Source of the DNA: Psychroflexus sediminis
Lineage (GTDB): Bacteria; Bacteroidota; Bacteroidia; Flavobacteriales; Flavobacteriaceae
Length of the DNA stretch: 64,000 nt
Assembly: GCF_900099815.1 (NCBI RefSeq)
Contig: NZ_FNCW01000002.1
Span: 186,001-250,000, forward strand
Direction of reading: 5' to 3'
Shown here: piece after piece, positions 44,215-52,257 of the stretch
Layout: every line of letters starts with the position of its first letter
Numbering within the stretch: the first letter of the stretch is position 1
Notes under the pieces: generated by a model
Databases searched by the model: none
The model's input: the letters and a program-made list of their open reading frames with translations, nothing else
Told to the model about the DNA's origin: nothing
Translations under genes and position numbers: made by a program

Positions 44215-44289
44215 ATCTTAAGTATCAACCTGTGATTTTACAGACACATTTAAACTGAATTATGGGGAGTGATAATGTGATCTAGTGCA

Positions 44290-45474
44290 TTACGAGCCTT
44301 TTTTATTTCTTGTAGGGAAGCGATCCTGATTCATCATTTTATAAGCTTCATCAATGTACAATGAAATATCCCTGGTATAAGCCCCAATACCGGCATCAGG
44401 AGATTTTTGATGTCCCAGGCGCACTATAATCACATCATCCTCGGGCTGTACGATGACGTATTGACCAAGATGTCCGCGCATCATAAAAAAATCTTTGTCG
44501 TTTTGGTTTTTAAGCCACCAGCCATATCCATATTGCGGGCTGGAAGAGAAACGGGGTTTTAAGGATTTTGCAACAAAAGCAGAGTCCAGGATTTGCTGTC
44601 CATTCCATTTTCCGTGGTCTTTATATAACTTTCCAAAACGCGCAAAATCTTTAGCATTGCTGGCTATACAGCAGTAGGCTTTCACCATATTTTCCTCAGC
44701 GCTATCCACCTGCCATAAGGCTGAATTCTGGCTTCCCAAAGGTTTCCAAAAACTTTCGCTTAAATAATTGTATATTTTTTTGCCAGTCGCCTTTTCAATA
44801 AGCATAGCCAGCATTTGGGTATCTCCACTGGCGTATTTGAAAGCCTGCCCCGGAGTGGTTTCCATCTCCAGGCCATTGATGACTTTACGTAAATCATCAT
44901 CAAAATAAGCTCGCGTCGTAATGGATAATGGCGAATAGTAAGCTTCGTCCCAATTGGTGCCTGACGCCATACTCGATAAATCACCTACCGTCATTTTTGC
45001 GGCATCACCCTCGCAAAAGGCAGGTAAAAAATCGCAAACCGGTTGCTCTAAACTTTCGATGTGGCCTTCCATAATCGCTTTGCCCAGCAATCCGGACACA
45101 TAGCTTTTGGCCATAGAAAAGGAATTCGATTTAGAGTTGGCATCATATTCATCATAATAGTTTTCAAACCAAATACTATCGTTTTTAATGATTACATAAG
45201 CTACGGTTCCCCAGTCTTTATTCGCTTTCTGCAATGTTTTAGTTTCAGCAACCGAATTATAGGCTTTGTGTTTTGGCCAGGCCTGGGGTGTTCCTTTCTC
45301 GATAAACTGGTTATCAAAGCGCTCGTAATCCTCTAAAAAGGCCGTGGTATGTCCCTGCATATAAATTGTGCGCACTGCTTTGATCAGGTAATCGGTGTCT
45401 GTGATATAGAGGGTGACTATGAGTAAGCCAAAAAGGATCAGTACTGCTTTCAGGAGGTTCTTTATAAATTTCAT
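44290..45474 (-). CDS. Membrane-anchored serine hydrolase (beta-lactamase/class C fold)
   Basis: 394 residues: an N-terminal anchor (about 5-24), then a beta-lactamase-like domain with the SxxK site as S120-M-A-K123 and the Tyr motif in FKYASGDTQMLAMLIEKATG; the third motif region reads MRGHLGQYV. Family members include esterases, D-aminopeptidases and penicillin-binding-like proteins; resistance function should not be assumed. The catalytic domain should face the periplasm. It is a single-gene unit. Confidence 0.9.
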   Translation of the reverse strand: MKFIKNLLKAVLILFGLLIVTLYITDTDYLIKAVRTIYMQGHTTAFLEDYERFDNQFIEKGTPQAWPKHKAYNSVAETKTLQKANKDWGTVAYVIIKNDSIWFENYYDEYDANSKSNSFSMAKSYVSGLLGKAIMEGHIESLEQPVCDFLPAFCEGDAAKMTVGDLSSMASGTNWDEAYYSPLSITTRAYFDDDLRKVINGLEMETTPGQAFKYASGDTQMLAMLIEKATGKKIYNYLSESFWKPLGSQNSALWQVDSAEENMVKAYCCIASNAKDFARFGKLYKDHGKWNGQQILDSAFVAKSLKPRFSSSPQYGYGWWLKNQNDKDFFMMRGHLGQYVIVQPEDDVIIVRLGHQKSPDAGIGAYTRDISLYIDEAYKMMNQDRFPTRNKKGS

Positions 45475-45759
45475 TAATCAAAGTTTAGGAAACTAAATAT
45501 AGAAATTAAAAGCAGAACGAAGTATTTCTATAGTGAATTCAAATTCAAAATGATTCTGCGGCTTAACTAGCGTATTTCTTTTGTCTTAATCATGAATTCA
45601 CAGATTCAAAAATTCGCAGACCAACACGAATAATGAAGAAAGAACATGAGAATACAGAATTTTGCTAAGACCTATTTCCTTTCTACATTTCTAACTGAGT
45701 ACTTCTTACTTTGTACTTTTAATATTCTACTTTGTGCTAGGAGTTAAACCCATATATAT
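45475..45759. other. Intergenic stretch with low-complexity repeats before leuS
   Basis: About 285 bases without coding signal. It holds AT-rich, repeat-like tracts of a kind common in Bacteroidota spacers: near-repeated ATTCAAA-type words (45538-45560, 45600-45620) and a TACTTTGTACTTTT-like series (45702-45735). Confidence 0.45.
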
Positions 45760-45767
45760 TAGTTTTG
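45760..45767 (+). promoter_or_regulatory. -7 element of leuS
   Basis: TAGTTTTG followed by CC, a perfect TAnnTTTG, 24 bases before the ATG at 45792; it favours 45792 over the ATG at 45765. Confidence 0.55.
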
Positions 45768-45791
45768 CCATTTGCAAATAAGCATTTCATT

Positions 45792-48700
45792 ATGGCATAC
45801 GATTTTAAAAGAATAGAGCAGGATTGGCAAAAATATTGGGCAAAGCATCAGACTTTTAAGGCTAAACAGCCTCAGGACTTTTCAGGAGAGCCCAAACCTC
45901 CGTTTTACGTATTGGATATGTTCCCTTATCCATCGGGAGCCGGTCTGCATGTGGGTCATCCTCTGGGTTATATTGCCAGTGATATCTATGCTCGTTATAA
46001 AAGACATTCAGGTTATAATGTCCTGCATCCACAGGGCTACGATTCCTTTGGTTTACCGGCCGAGCAGTATGCGATCCAGACGGGTCAGCACCCTGCCAAA
46101 ACTACCGAAGCCAATATCAAAAGGTATAGAGAGCAACTCGATAAAATCGGTTTCTCTTTCGACTGGAGCCGGGAAGTTCGCACCAGCGATCCCAAGTATT
46201 ACAAATGGACACAATGGATTTTTATCCAGTTGTTTGAAAGCTGGTATGACGAAGCTGCTCAGAAGTCCAAACCGATTTCGGACCTGATTCAGATTTTTGA
46301 AAGTGAAGGAAATTCAGAAGTTCAAGCGGTTTGTGATGGCGATACACCAGAATTCTCTGCTGAAGACTGGAAGGCCTTTTCGGATGATGAAAAAGAACAG
46401 CACCTGCTTAACTATAGATTGACTTACCTCGCAGAAACCGAAGTAAACTGGTGTCCGGCTTTAGGAACCGTGCTGGCCAATGATGAAATCGTCAACGGTG
46501 TCTCCGAACGCGGAGGACATACCGTTGTGAGAAAGAAAATGAAGCAGTGGAGCATGCGTATTTCTGCCTTTGCTGAACGTCTGCTTTCAGGATTAGACGA
46601 TTTGGACTGGAGCGAAAGTCTAAAAGAAACTCAGAAAAACTGGATTGGAAAATCAGTTGGAGCACAATTAAAATTCAAAATTCAAAATTCAAAATTTTTA
46701 ATTGAGGCTTTCACCACGCGTCCCGACACGATTTTTGGAGTGTCCTTTATTACCTTAGCTCCGGAGCACGATTTGGTGAGTCAGATCACGACCCCGGAAC
46801 AAAAAGAAGCAGTGGATACCTATGTAAAAGCTGCTGCCAGGCGAAGCGAACGCGAGCGTATGGCAGATGTTAAAAGCATAACGGGAGTATTTACAGGTGC
46901 TTTTGCTGAGCATCCTTTAACCCAGAAACCCATTCCGATCTGGATTGGCGATTATGTGCTGGCCAGCTACGGAACCGGCGCGGTGATGGCGGTCCCCTGT
47001 GGTGATCAGCGCGATCATGATTTTGCCAAACACTTCGGTATTCCCATCCCTAACGTATTTCAAGGCATAGATATTTCTGAAGAAGCCTATACCGATAAAA
47101 CCAATACCACCAAAATCGCAAACTCCGATTTTCTCGATGGTTTGGGCGTTTTGGAAGCCATTCCTAAGGCGATTGAAGCCCTGGCCGATATTGGTGCAGG
47201 AGATAAAAAAATCAACTACAGATTACGGGATGCTGTGTTCTCAAGACAGCGTTACTGGGGAGAACCATTTCCGGTGTATTACGTCAACGACCTGCCTAAA
47301 ATGATAGCTGAAAAACACCTGCCTTTGAAACTTCCGGAAGTGGAGAAGTACCTGCCCACGGAAGACGGTGCGCCACCTTTGGGGAGAGCTACCGAATGGG
47401 CCTGGGACACAGAAACTAATCAGGTGGTTTCTAATGATAAAATCGATCACAAGAGCGTTTTTCCTCTCGAATTGAATACCATGCCCGGCTGGGCCGGGAG
47501 TTCCTGGTACCTGTTCCGCTATATGGAAGAGCAGAACAACCGCGACCAGCATATCGCCTCCGATGAAGCTTTGAACTACTGGAAAAACGTTGACCTATAC
47601 ATTGGAGGAAGCGAACATGCTACCGGTCATTTGTTATATTCCCGGTTCTGGACCAAATTCCTGAACGACAGAGGGGTTCTGCCGGTAGACGAACCTTTTA
47701 AAAAGCTGATTAACCAGGGGATGATTCTGGGGGAAAGCGCTTTTGTTTATAGGTATAAGGCATCAGGTGGAGAAGGTAGAATTGGAGAGAATATATATAT
47801 CACCTATGACTTTGTTAAGTCAATAAAAGAAGAACTTTCAAAATTTGAAAATATCTTTATAAGAGAAAATGGAATTTTTGATAAAAATAATAATATCATA
47901 GATTCTGAAATTATAATTAAATATACTCCAATTCTAAAGAAGATTTTTTCTTTAGGACAAAGTAATATGCTTATTATGGAAAGGTCTTTTGATCCTATTC
48001 ATGTTGATGTTTCTGTAGTCAACACCTCGAATCAACTTGATATTGAAGGTTTAAAGAAAATAAAACCCGAATTTAGCGAAGCTAAATTCATCTTAAGCAA
48101 CGGAGAACTTTACGATGCCAACTCCTCCCCTTTGGGGAGGTCGGGAGGGGATTTTACGGTTTCTCGCGAAGTCGAAAAAATGTCGAAATCTAAATTTAAC
48201 GTGGTCAATCCGGACGATGTTTGTGAAGAATATGGCGCCGACAGCTTACGTCTTTACGAAATGTTTCTTGGTCCCATAGAACAGGCGAAGCCCTGGAATA
48301 CCGCCGGACTTTCTGGAGTTCATAACTTTCTGAAAAAGCTCTGGAAGTTGTATTCCCAAGCCTCCCCCGACCCCTCCCAAGGAGGGGAGTCTGACTTTCA
48401 GATTTCAGATGAACCTGGAAGTAAAGAATCCTTGAAAACGCTGCACAAAACCATCAAAAAAGTCACCCAGGATATCGAAGACTTTAGTTTCAATACGTCG
48501 GTGTCTACTTTTATGATCTGCGTGAACGAATTGACTCAGCAGAAGTGCAATTCAAGAGAAATTCTTGAGCCGCTCGCCATTTTAATTTCACCTTATGCGC
48601 CACATATCGCTGAGGAATTGTGGGAAGGTCTGGGTCATTCAGAAGGTATTTCAGAAGTAGCTTACCCTAAGTTTGAAGAAAAATACCTCAAGGAAGATTC

Positions 48701-48884
48701 CAAAACCTATCCGATTTCCTTCAACGGAAAGATGCGCTTTACCATGGATTTATCGCTGGACCTCAGCAAAGATGAAATCGAAGAAATAGTCATGGCCGAT
48801 GAACGCACTCAAAAACAACTGGAAGGCAAAACCCCTAAAAAGGTGATTATTGTGCCCGGTAAGATTGTGAATATTGTGGGTTAA
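45792..48884 (+). CDS. leuS: Leucyl-tRNA synthetase with repeat-derived insertions
   Basis: 1,030 residues from ATG 45792, longer than the roughly 860-950 usual for bacterial LeuRS. HIGH motif as HVGH (53-56), a CP1 editing domain (about 230-430, TTRPDTIFGVSF), KMSKS at 796-800 and a full anticodon-binding C terminus. The extra length has visible causes: a heptamer repeat encoding KFKIQNSKF at about 294-301, an AT-rich insert at about 652-748, and two GC-rich hairpin elements encoding NSSPLGRSGGD (about 777-787) and ASPDPSQGGES (about 857-867). All keep the frame, and catalytic motifs are intact, so the enzyme is probably functional. Confidence 0.95.
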   Translation: MAYDFKRIEQDWQKYWAKHQTFKAKQPQDFSGEPKPPFYVLDMFPYPSGAGLHVGHPLGYIASDIYARYKRHSGYNVLHPQGYDSFGLPAEQYAIQTGQHPAKTTEANIKRYREQLDKIGFSFDWSREVRTSDPKYYKWTQWIFIQLFESWYDEAAQKSKPISDLIQIFESEGNSEVQAVCDGDTPEFSAEDWKAFSDDEKEQHLLNYRLTYLAETEVNWCPALGTVLANDEIVNGVSERGGHTVVRKKMKQWSMRISAFAERLLSGLDDLDWSESLKETQKNWIGKSVGAQLKFKIQNSKFLIEAFTTRPDTIFGVSFITLAPEHDLVSQITTPEQKEAVDTYVKAAARRSERERMADVKSITGVFTGAFAEHPLTQKPIPIWIGDYVLASYGTGAVMAVPCGDQRDHDFAKHFGIPIPNVFQGIDISEEAYTDKTNTTKIANSDFLDGLGVLEAIPKAIEALADIGAGDKKINYRLRDAVFSRQRYWGEPFPVYYVNDLPKMIAEKHLPLKLPEVEKYLPTEDGAPPLGRATEWAWDTETNQVVSNDKIDHKSVFPLELNTMPGWAGSSWYLFRYMEEQNNRDQHIASDEALNYWKNVDLYIGGSEHATGHLLYSRFWTKFLNDRGVLPVDEPFKKLINQGMILGESAFVYRYKASGGEGRIGENIYITYDFVKSIKEELSKFENIFIRENGIFDKNNNIIDSEIIIKYTPILKKIFSLGQSNMLIMERSFDPIHVDVSVVNTSNQLDIEGLKKIKPEFSEAKFILSNGELYDANSSPLGRSGGDFTVSREVEKMSKSKFNVVNPDDVCEEYGADSLRLYEMFLGPIEQAKPWNTAGLSGVHNFLKKLWKLYSQASPDPSQGGESDFQISDEPGSKESLKTLHKTIKKVTQDIEDFSFNTSVSTFMICVNELTQQKCNSREILEPLAILISPYAPHIAEELWEGLGHSEGISEVAYPKFEEKYLKEDSKTYPISFNGKMRFTMDLSLDLSKDEIEEIVMADERTQKQLEGKTPKKVIIVPGKIVNIVG
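46673..46694 (+). repeat. Heptamer tandem repeat inside leuS
   Basis: Three perfect copies of ATTCAAA (46673-46693). Because three heptamers make 21 bases, one added unit set keeps the frame; it encodes the loop KFKIQNSKF at the start of the editing domain. Confidence 0.85.
48121..48150 (+). repeat. GC-rich hairpin element, copy 1, in leuS
   Basis: 30 bases with a 7-bp stem CCTCCCC (48124-48130), loop TTT, arm GGGGAGG (48134-48140), then TCGGGAGGGG. It lies in the plus orientation and is translated as part of LeuRS just before the KMSKS loop. Confidence 0.85.
48361..48390 (-). repeat. GC-rich hairpin element, copy 2, in leuS (inverted)
   Basis: Read on the minus strand it has the same 30-base plan as copy 1: ACT, stem CCCCTCC, loop TTG, arm GGAGGGG, then TCGGGGGAGG. 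Both stem arms differ from copy 1 while still pairing. It is translated in the opposite sense, as ASPDPSQGG. Confidence 0.85.
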
Positions 48885-48924
48885 ATATCATAGCCCACGA
48901 TTTAAATCGTGGGCTATGATATTT
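48883..48924. repeat. 42-bp perfect palindrome between leuS and polA
   Basis: Every base from 48883 to 48903 pairs with 48924 down to 48904; the core is AGCCCACGATTT and its complement. It contains the last two bases of the leuS TAA and the first base of the polA stop, filling the whole gap. It can end transcription from both sides; its GC core also resembles REP-like elements common in Bacteroidota. Confidence 0.9.
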
Positions 48925-51743
48925 TAATGCGCCTCCAGCCAGTTTTGCCCGGTACCCATATCCACATCTAATGGGACATCGAGTTTAAAGGCGTTCTCCA
49001 TTTTGTCTTTGACCAGAGCCTTGAGTTCTTCGAGTTCATCTTTATGGGCGTCGAAGATCAGTTCATCATGCACCTGGAGGAGCATTTTCGATTTGAAGTT
49101 GTTTTCCTCCAGGGCTTCATAAATATGGATCATGGCTACTTTGATGATATCGGCAGCGCTCCCCTGAATCGGTGCATTCACGGCATTTCGCTCTGCCGCG
49201 CTGCGAACCACATTGTTTCTGGCATTGATGTCTTTCAGATAGCGTCTTCTGCCCATCACTGTTTTGACGTAGCCGTTTTCCTTGGCAAATTCGATCTGCT
49301 CATTGATATAATCTCTGAGTTTCGGATAGGTCTTGTAGTAAGTTTCAATCAGTTCCTTAGATTCCGTTCGGTTTAAATCGGTTTGATTGCTTAAGCCGAA
49401 AGCGGAAACCCCATAGATGATTCCGAAATTCACTGTTTTAGCATTGCTACGCTGTGCTCTGGTCACGTCTTCAATGTCGACCCCAAAGACTTTAGCAGCT
49501 GTGGAAGCGTGGATATCTTCCCCGTTCTTAAAGGCTTCCATCATGTTTTCTTCCTGACTCAAAGCGGCGATGATCCTCAATTCGATCTGAGAATAATCGG
49601 CAGCGAGTAAGACGTGATTTTCATCTCTCGGCACAAAGGCTTTTCTCACTTCACGTCCGCGTTCTGTCCGGATAGGAATGTTCTGTAAGTTGGGGTTGTT
49701 GGAGCTCAATCGCCCTGTAGCGGCAACGGTTTGCATAAATTCGGTATGTACGCGTTTGGTTTTGGGATGAATCTGCTTGGGCAGCGCATCCACATAGGTG
49801 CTTTTTAGCTTGGAAAGCTGCCTCCACTCTAAAACCTCTCTCACGATTTTGTGCTCTTTAGTAAATTGAGATAAAACATCTTCTGCAGTAGAATACTGAC
49901 CGGATTTGGTTTTCTTTGGTTTTTTTGCAATTTCCAGTTTAGCGAAAAGAATTTCTCCTAGCTGCTTGGGAGAACCGATATTGAATTCTTCCTGTGCTGC
50001 TTCATAAACCGACTGTTCTAAGCGCTTGATATCTTCATTGAGCTTTTCTGAAATATTTTCCAATGCTGACTTATCGAGGTTTATACCTTCAATTTCCATA
50101 GCCGCTAGAACCCTTAGTAAAGGGATCTCAATGTCTTTGAACAGGGGTTCGTTGGAAGCTTCTTTCAGTTCCTTTTCAAAAAAGGTCTTGAGCTGGAAGG
50201 TGATATCGGCATCTTCTACAGCGTACTGCGTCTGGTCTTCCAGGTCTACCATACGCATGGACTTTTGATTTTTCCCCTTGCCAATCAGCTCTGAAATGGG
50301 CTGTGGTGAATAGTTGAGATAGGTCTCCGCCAGGACACTCATATTATGACGCATGTCCGGGTTGATGATGTAATGTGCCAGCATGGTATCAAATAAAGGC
50401 CCTTTAACTTTTAAGTTGTAGTTGGCGAGAACCTTAATGTCATACTTCAGATTCTGTCCGATTTTCTCGATTTCTTTGGATTCAAAAAAGGGTCTCAGGA
50501 CCTCAATGAGTTCCTGGGCTTCATCCCGGTCTTCCGGAAAGACGACATAATAGCCTTTATGGGCTTCCCAGGAAAACGCAATCCCCACTAATTCGGCATC
50601 CAGAGTTTTGAGGCTCGTGGTTTCCGTATCAAAACATACCGATGTTTGCTTCATGAGCCTGTCCATAAACAGTTTTACAGACATCTTTCCTTTGACGTAC
50701 TGGTAGTGGTGGTCTGTATTCTCTAAAGTTTTGTAGCCGTCAAAATCAGCCGGATCGACGTTGGCAGCGTCGGTGTCATTGCCGAAAAGTGAAAACTGTC
50801 CGGCTCCTGCAGTTGGTGATGCTTTTTTTGAAGAGGTTTCTTCAGAGGCAGCTTCACCTGTGTTATACATTTTGACAAACTGCTCCGTCAATCTTCGAAA
50901 TTCTAAATCTTTAAAAATCTCCAGGACCTTTTCCACCTGAGGTGGAGAGACTTCATATTTGGCTTCATCGAAGGTGACCTCACAATCGGTAAAGATGGTA
51001 GCCAGCTTTTTGGACAGCAGTCCGAGCTCGGCGTTGGCTTCGACTTTCTCTTTCATTTTGCCTTTCAGCTGGTCGGTGTTTTCCAATAGAGCTTCCATGG
51101 AGCCAAACTGCTGGAGGAACTTTTTGGCTGTTTTTTCTCCAACACCCGGCAATCCCGGGATATTATCGGAAGCATCGCCCATCATCCCCAGAAAGTCGAT
51201 GACCTGCTCGGGGCGTTCAACACCAAACTTCTTCTGAACTTCAGGAATGCCCCATTTTTCAACGCCATTGCCCATCCTGGCCGGGCGCTGCATGTAGATG
51301 TTTTTGGTGACCAGTTGAGCAAAATCCTTGTCTGGCGTCACCATATGGACTTCGTAACCTTCGGCTTCGGCCTGCTTGGCCAGAGTGCCTATAATGTCAT
51401 CGGCTTCCATGCCTGAGATTTCTACAACCGGGATTTCCATGGCGTGAAGGATGTCCTGAATGATGGGGATGGATTCTTTGATGACCTTTGGGGTTTCATC
51501 GCGATTGGCTTTATAGGCTTCGTACATTTCCTTGCGCTCCTTGCTTCCGTCTTTATCGAAACACACGGCCAGATGGTCCGGGTTTTCCCGTTTGATCACA
51601 TCAAAAAGGGAATTCATAAAGCCCATGATGGCTGAGGTATCCTGTCCTTTGGAATTGATTCTGGGATTCTTGATGAGGGCGTAATAGCCACGGAAAATCA
51701 TTGCGTATGCATCTACAAGAAAAAGTCGTTTTTTGGAAGCCAT
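48924..51743 (-). CDS. polA: DNA polymerase I
   Basis: 939 residues in three domains. 5'-nuclease (about 1-290): LFLVDAYAMIFRGYYA, EADDIIGTLA, GDASDNIPGLPGVGEKTA. 3'-5' exonuclease (about 340-540): the DxE site is intact in CFDTETTSL, so proofreading should be active. Polymerase (about 550-939): motif A DYSQIELRIIAAL, motif B KTVNFGIIYG, motif C VHDELIFD. It fills gaps and removes primers in replication and repair. The stop codon abuts the palindrome shared with leuS. Confidence 0.98.
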   Translation of the reverse strand: MASKKRLFLVDAYAMIFRGYYALIKNPRINSKGQDTSAIMGFMNSLFDVIKRENPDHLAVCFDKDGSKERKEMYEAYKANRDETPKVIKESIPIIQDILHAMEIPVVEISGMEADDIIGTLAKQAEAEGYEVHMVTPDKDFAQLVTKNIYMQRPARMGNGVEKWGIPEVQKKFGVERPEQVIDFLGMMGDASDNIPGLPGVGEKTAKKFLQQFGSMEALLENTDQLKGKMKEKVEANAELGLLSKKLATIFTDCEVTFDEAKYEVSPPQVEKVLEIFKDLEFRRLTEQFVKMYNTGEAASEETSSKKASPTAGAGQFSLFGNDTDAANVDPADFDGYKTLENTDHHYQYVKGKMSVKLFMDRLMKQTSVCFDTETTSLKTLDAELVGIAFSWEAHKGYYVVFPEDRDEAQELIEVLRPFFESKEIEKIGQNLKYDIKVLANYNLKVKGPLFDTMLAHYIINPDMRHNMSVLAETYLNYSPQPISELIGKGKNQKSMRMVDLEDQTQYAVEDADITFQLKTFFEKELKEASNEPLFKDIEIPLLRVLAAMEIEGINLDKSALENISEKLNEDIKRLEQSVYEAAQEEFNIGSPKQLGEILFAKLEIAKKPKKTKSGQYSTAEDVLSQFTKEHKIVREVLEWRQLSKLKSTYVDALPKQIHPKTKRVHTEFMQTVAATGRLSSNNPNLQNIPIRTERGREVRKAFVPRDENHVLLAADYSQIELRIIAALSQEENMMEAFKNGEDIHASTAAKVFGVDIEDVTRAQRSNAKTVNFGIIYGVSAFGLSNQTDLNRTESKELIETYYKTYPKLRDYINEQIEFAKENGYVKTVMGRRRYLKDINARNNVVRSAAERNAVNAPIQGSAADIIKVAMIHIYEALEENNFKSKMLLQVHDELIFDAHKDELEELKALVKDKMENAFKLDVPLDVDMGTGQNWLEAH

Positions 51744-51830
51744 AGGTCAATATTTGTTGAATGTAAATTTAGTTGAAATTATGGCTTAGCCAAAATTGAA
51801 CATGGTGTTTGTTTGGATTAAATATGGATT

Positions 51831-51890
51831 TTACCACGGAGTCGTGAACTACAAAAAGAAAGCTTTTGTGTCCTCTGTGTTTTTGTGGTG
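51831..51890. repeat. ACCACGGAG-type imperfect inverted repeat, copy A
   Basis: Begins TTACCACGGAGT and ends CTCTGTGTTTTTGTGGTG; the two ends are roughly complementary. A second copy lies 50 bases downstream. Confidence 0.7.
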
Positions 51891-51940
51891 AGTTTAAAGC
51901 TGCTTTAGTTTTATGTATAATGGATTTTAATCAGCTCTAT

Positions 51941-51995
51941 TTACCACGGAGTGCACAGAGATTTTCTTCTTTGTGTCCTTTGTGACTTTGTGGTG
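51941..51995. repeat. ACCACGGAG-type imperfect inverted repeat, copy B
   Basis: Begins TTACCACGGAGTGCACAGAG and ends CTTTGTGACTTTGTGGTG. Same design and similar length as copy A, with the start identical for 12 bases. Confidence 0.7.
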
Positions 51996-52011
51996 CATAA
52001 TAAAACGCTTT

Positions 52012-52046
52012 AGTGAATTCGATAATTTAAAAATTTCGAATTCACT
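52012..52046. repeat. Inverted repeat with 11-bp arms
   Basis: AGTGAATTCGA (52012-52022) is the exact reverse complement of 52036-52046, with a 13-base AT spacer. It lies just after the ACCACGGAG repeats. Confidence 0.6.
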
Positions 52047-52239
52047 TCTCGATATATCCGACTAGGGCGGACACTTGAGGTGATCATCGACTACTTCAGT
52101 GGAACACGGAGGCAGACATCAGGCTGAGTTTTAGAGAAAAGTTTAGTGTTCTGCTGCACATGTCATCCAGCAGGATCAGAATCAGGATAAATACTTCTAA
52201 AACTTTATATAAAGCGGTTTGTCGCTAATTTTCGAGGTC
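52047..52239. other. Remainder of the polA-metallophosphoesterase spacer
   Basis: Together with the repeats before it this makes a gene-free gap of about 510 bases. No coding frame or further structure stands out here. Confidence 0.4.
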
Positions 52240-52247
52240 TATATTTG
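52218..52247 (+). promoter_or_regulatory. Complete Bacteroidota promoter of the metallophosphoesterase gene
   Basis: A -33 TTTG (52218-52221) and a -7 TATATTTG (52240-52247) are 18 bases apart, close to the known spacing, and the -7 box lies 10 bases before the ATG at 52258. Confidence 0.65.
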
Positions 52248-52257
52248 CAGAAAAAAA

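Noticed and set aside
44290-45474. Beta-lactamase resistance gene
   Set aside because: SxxK and Tyr motifs define the broad serine-hydrolase class; nothing specific for beta-lactam hydrolysis is seen.
51831-51995. CRISPR-like array
   Set aside because: Only two repeats, of uneven length, with internal self-complementarity and no cas genes nearby.
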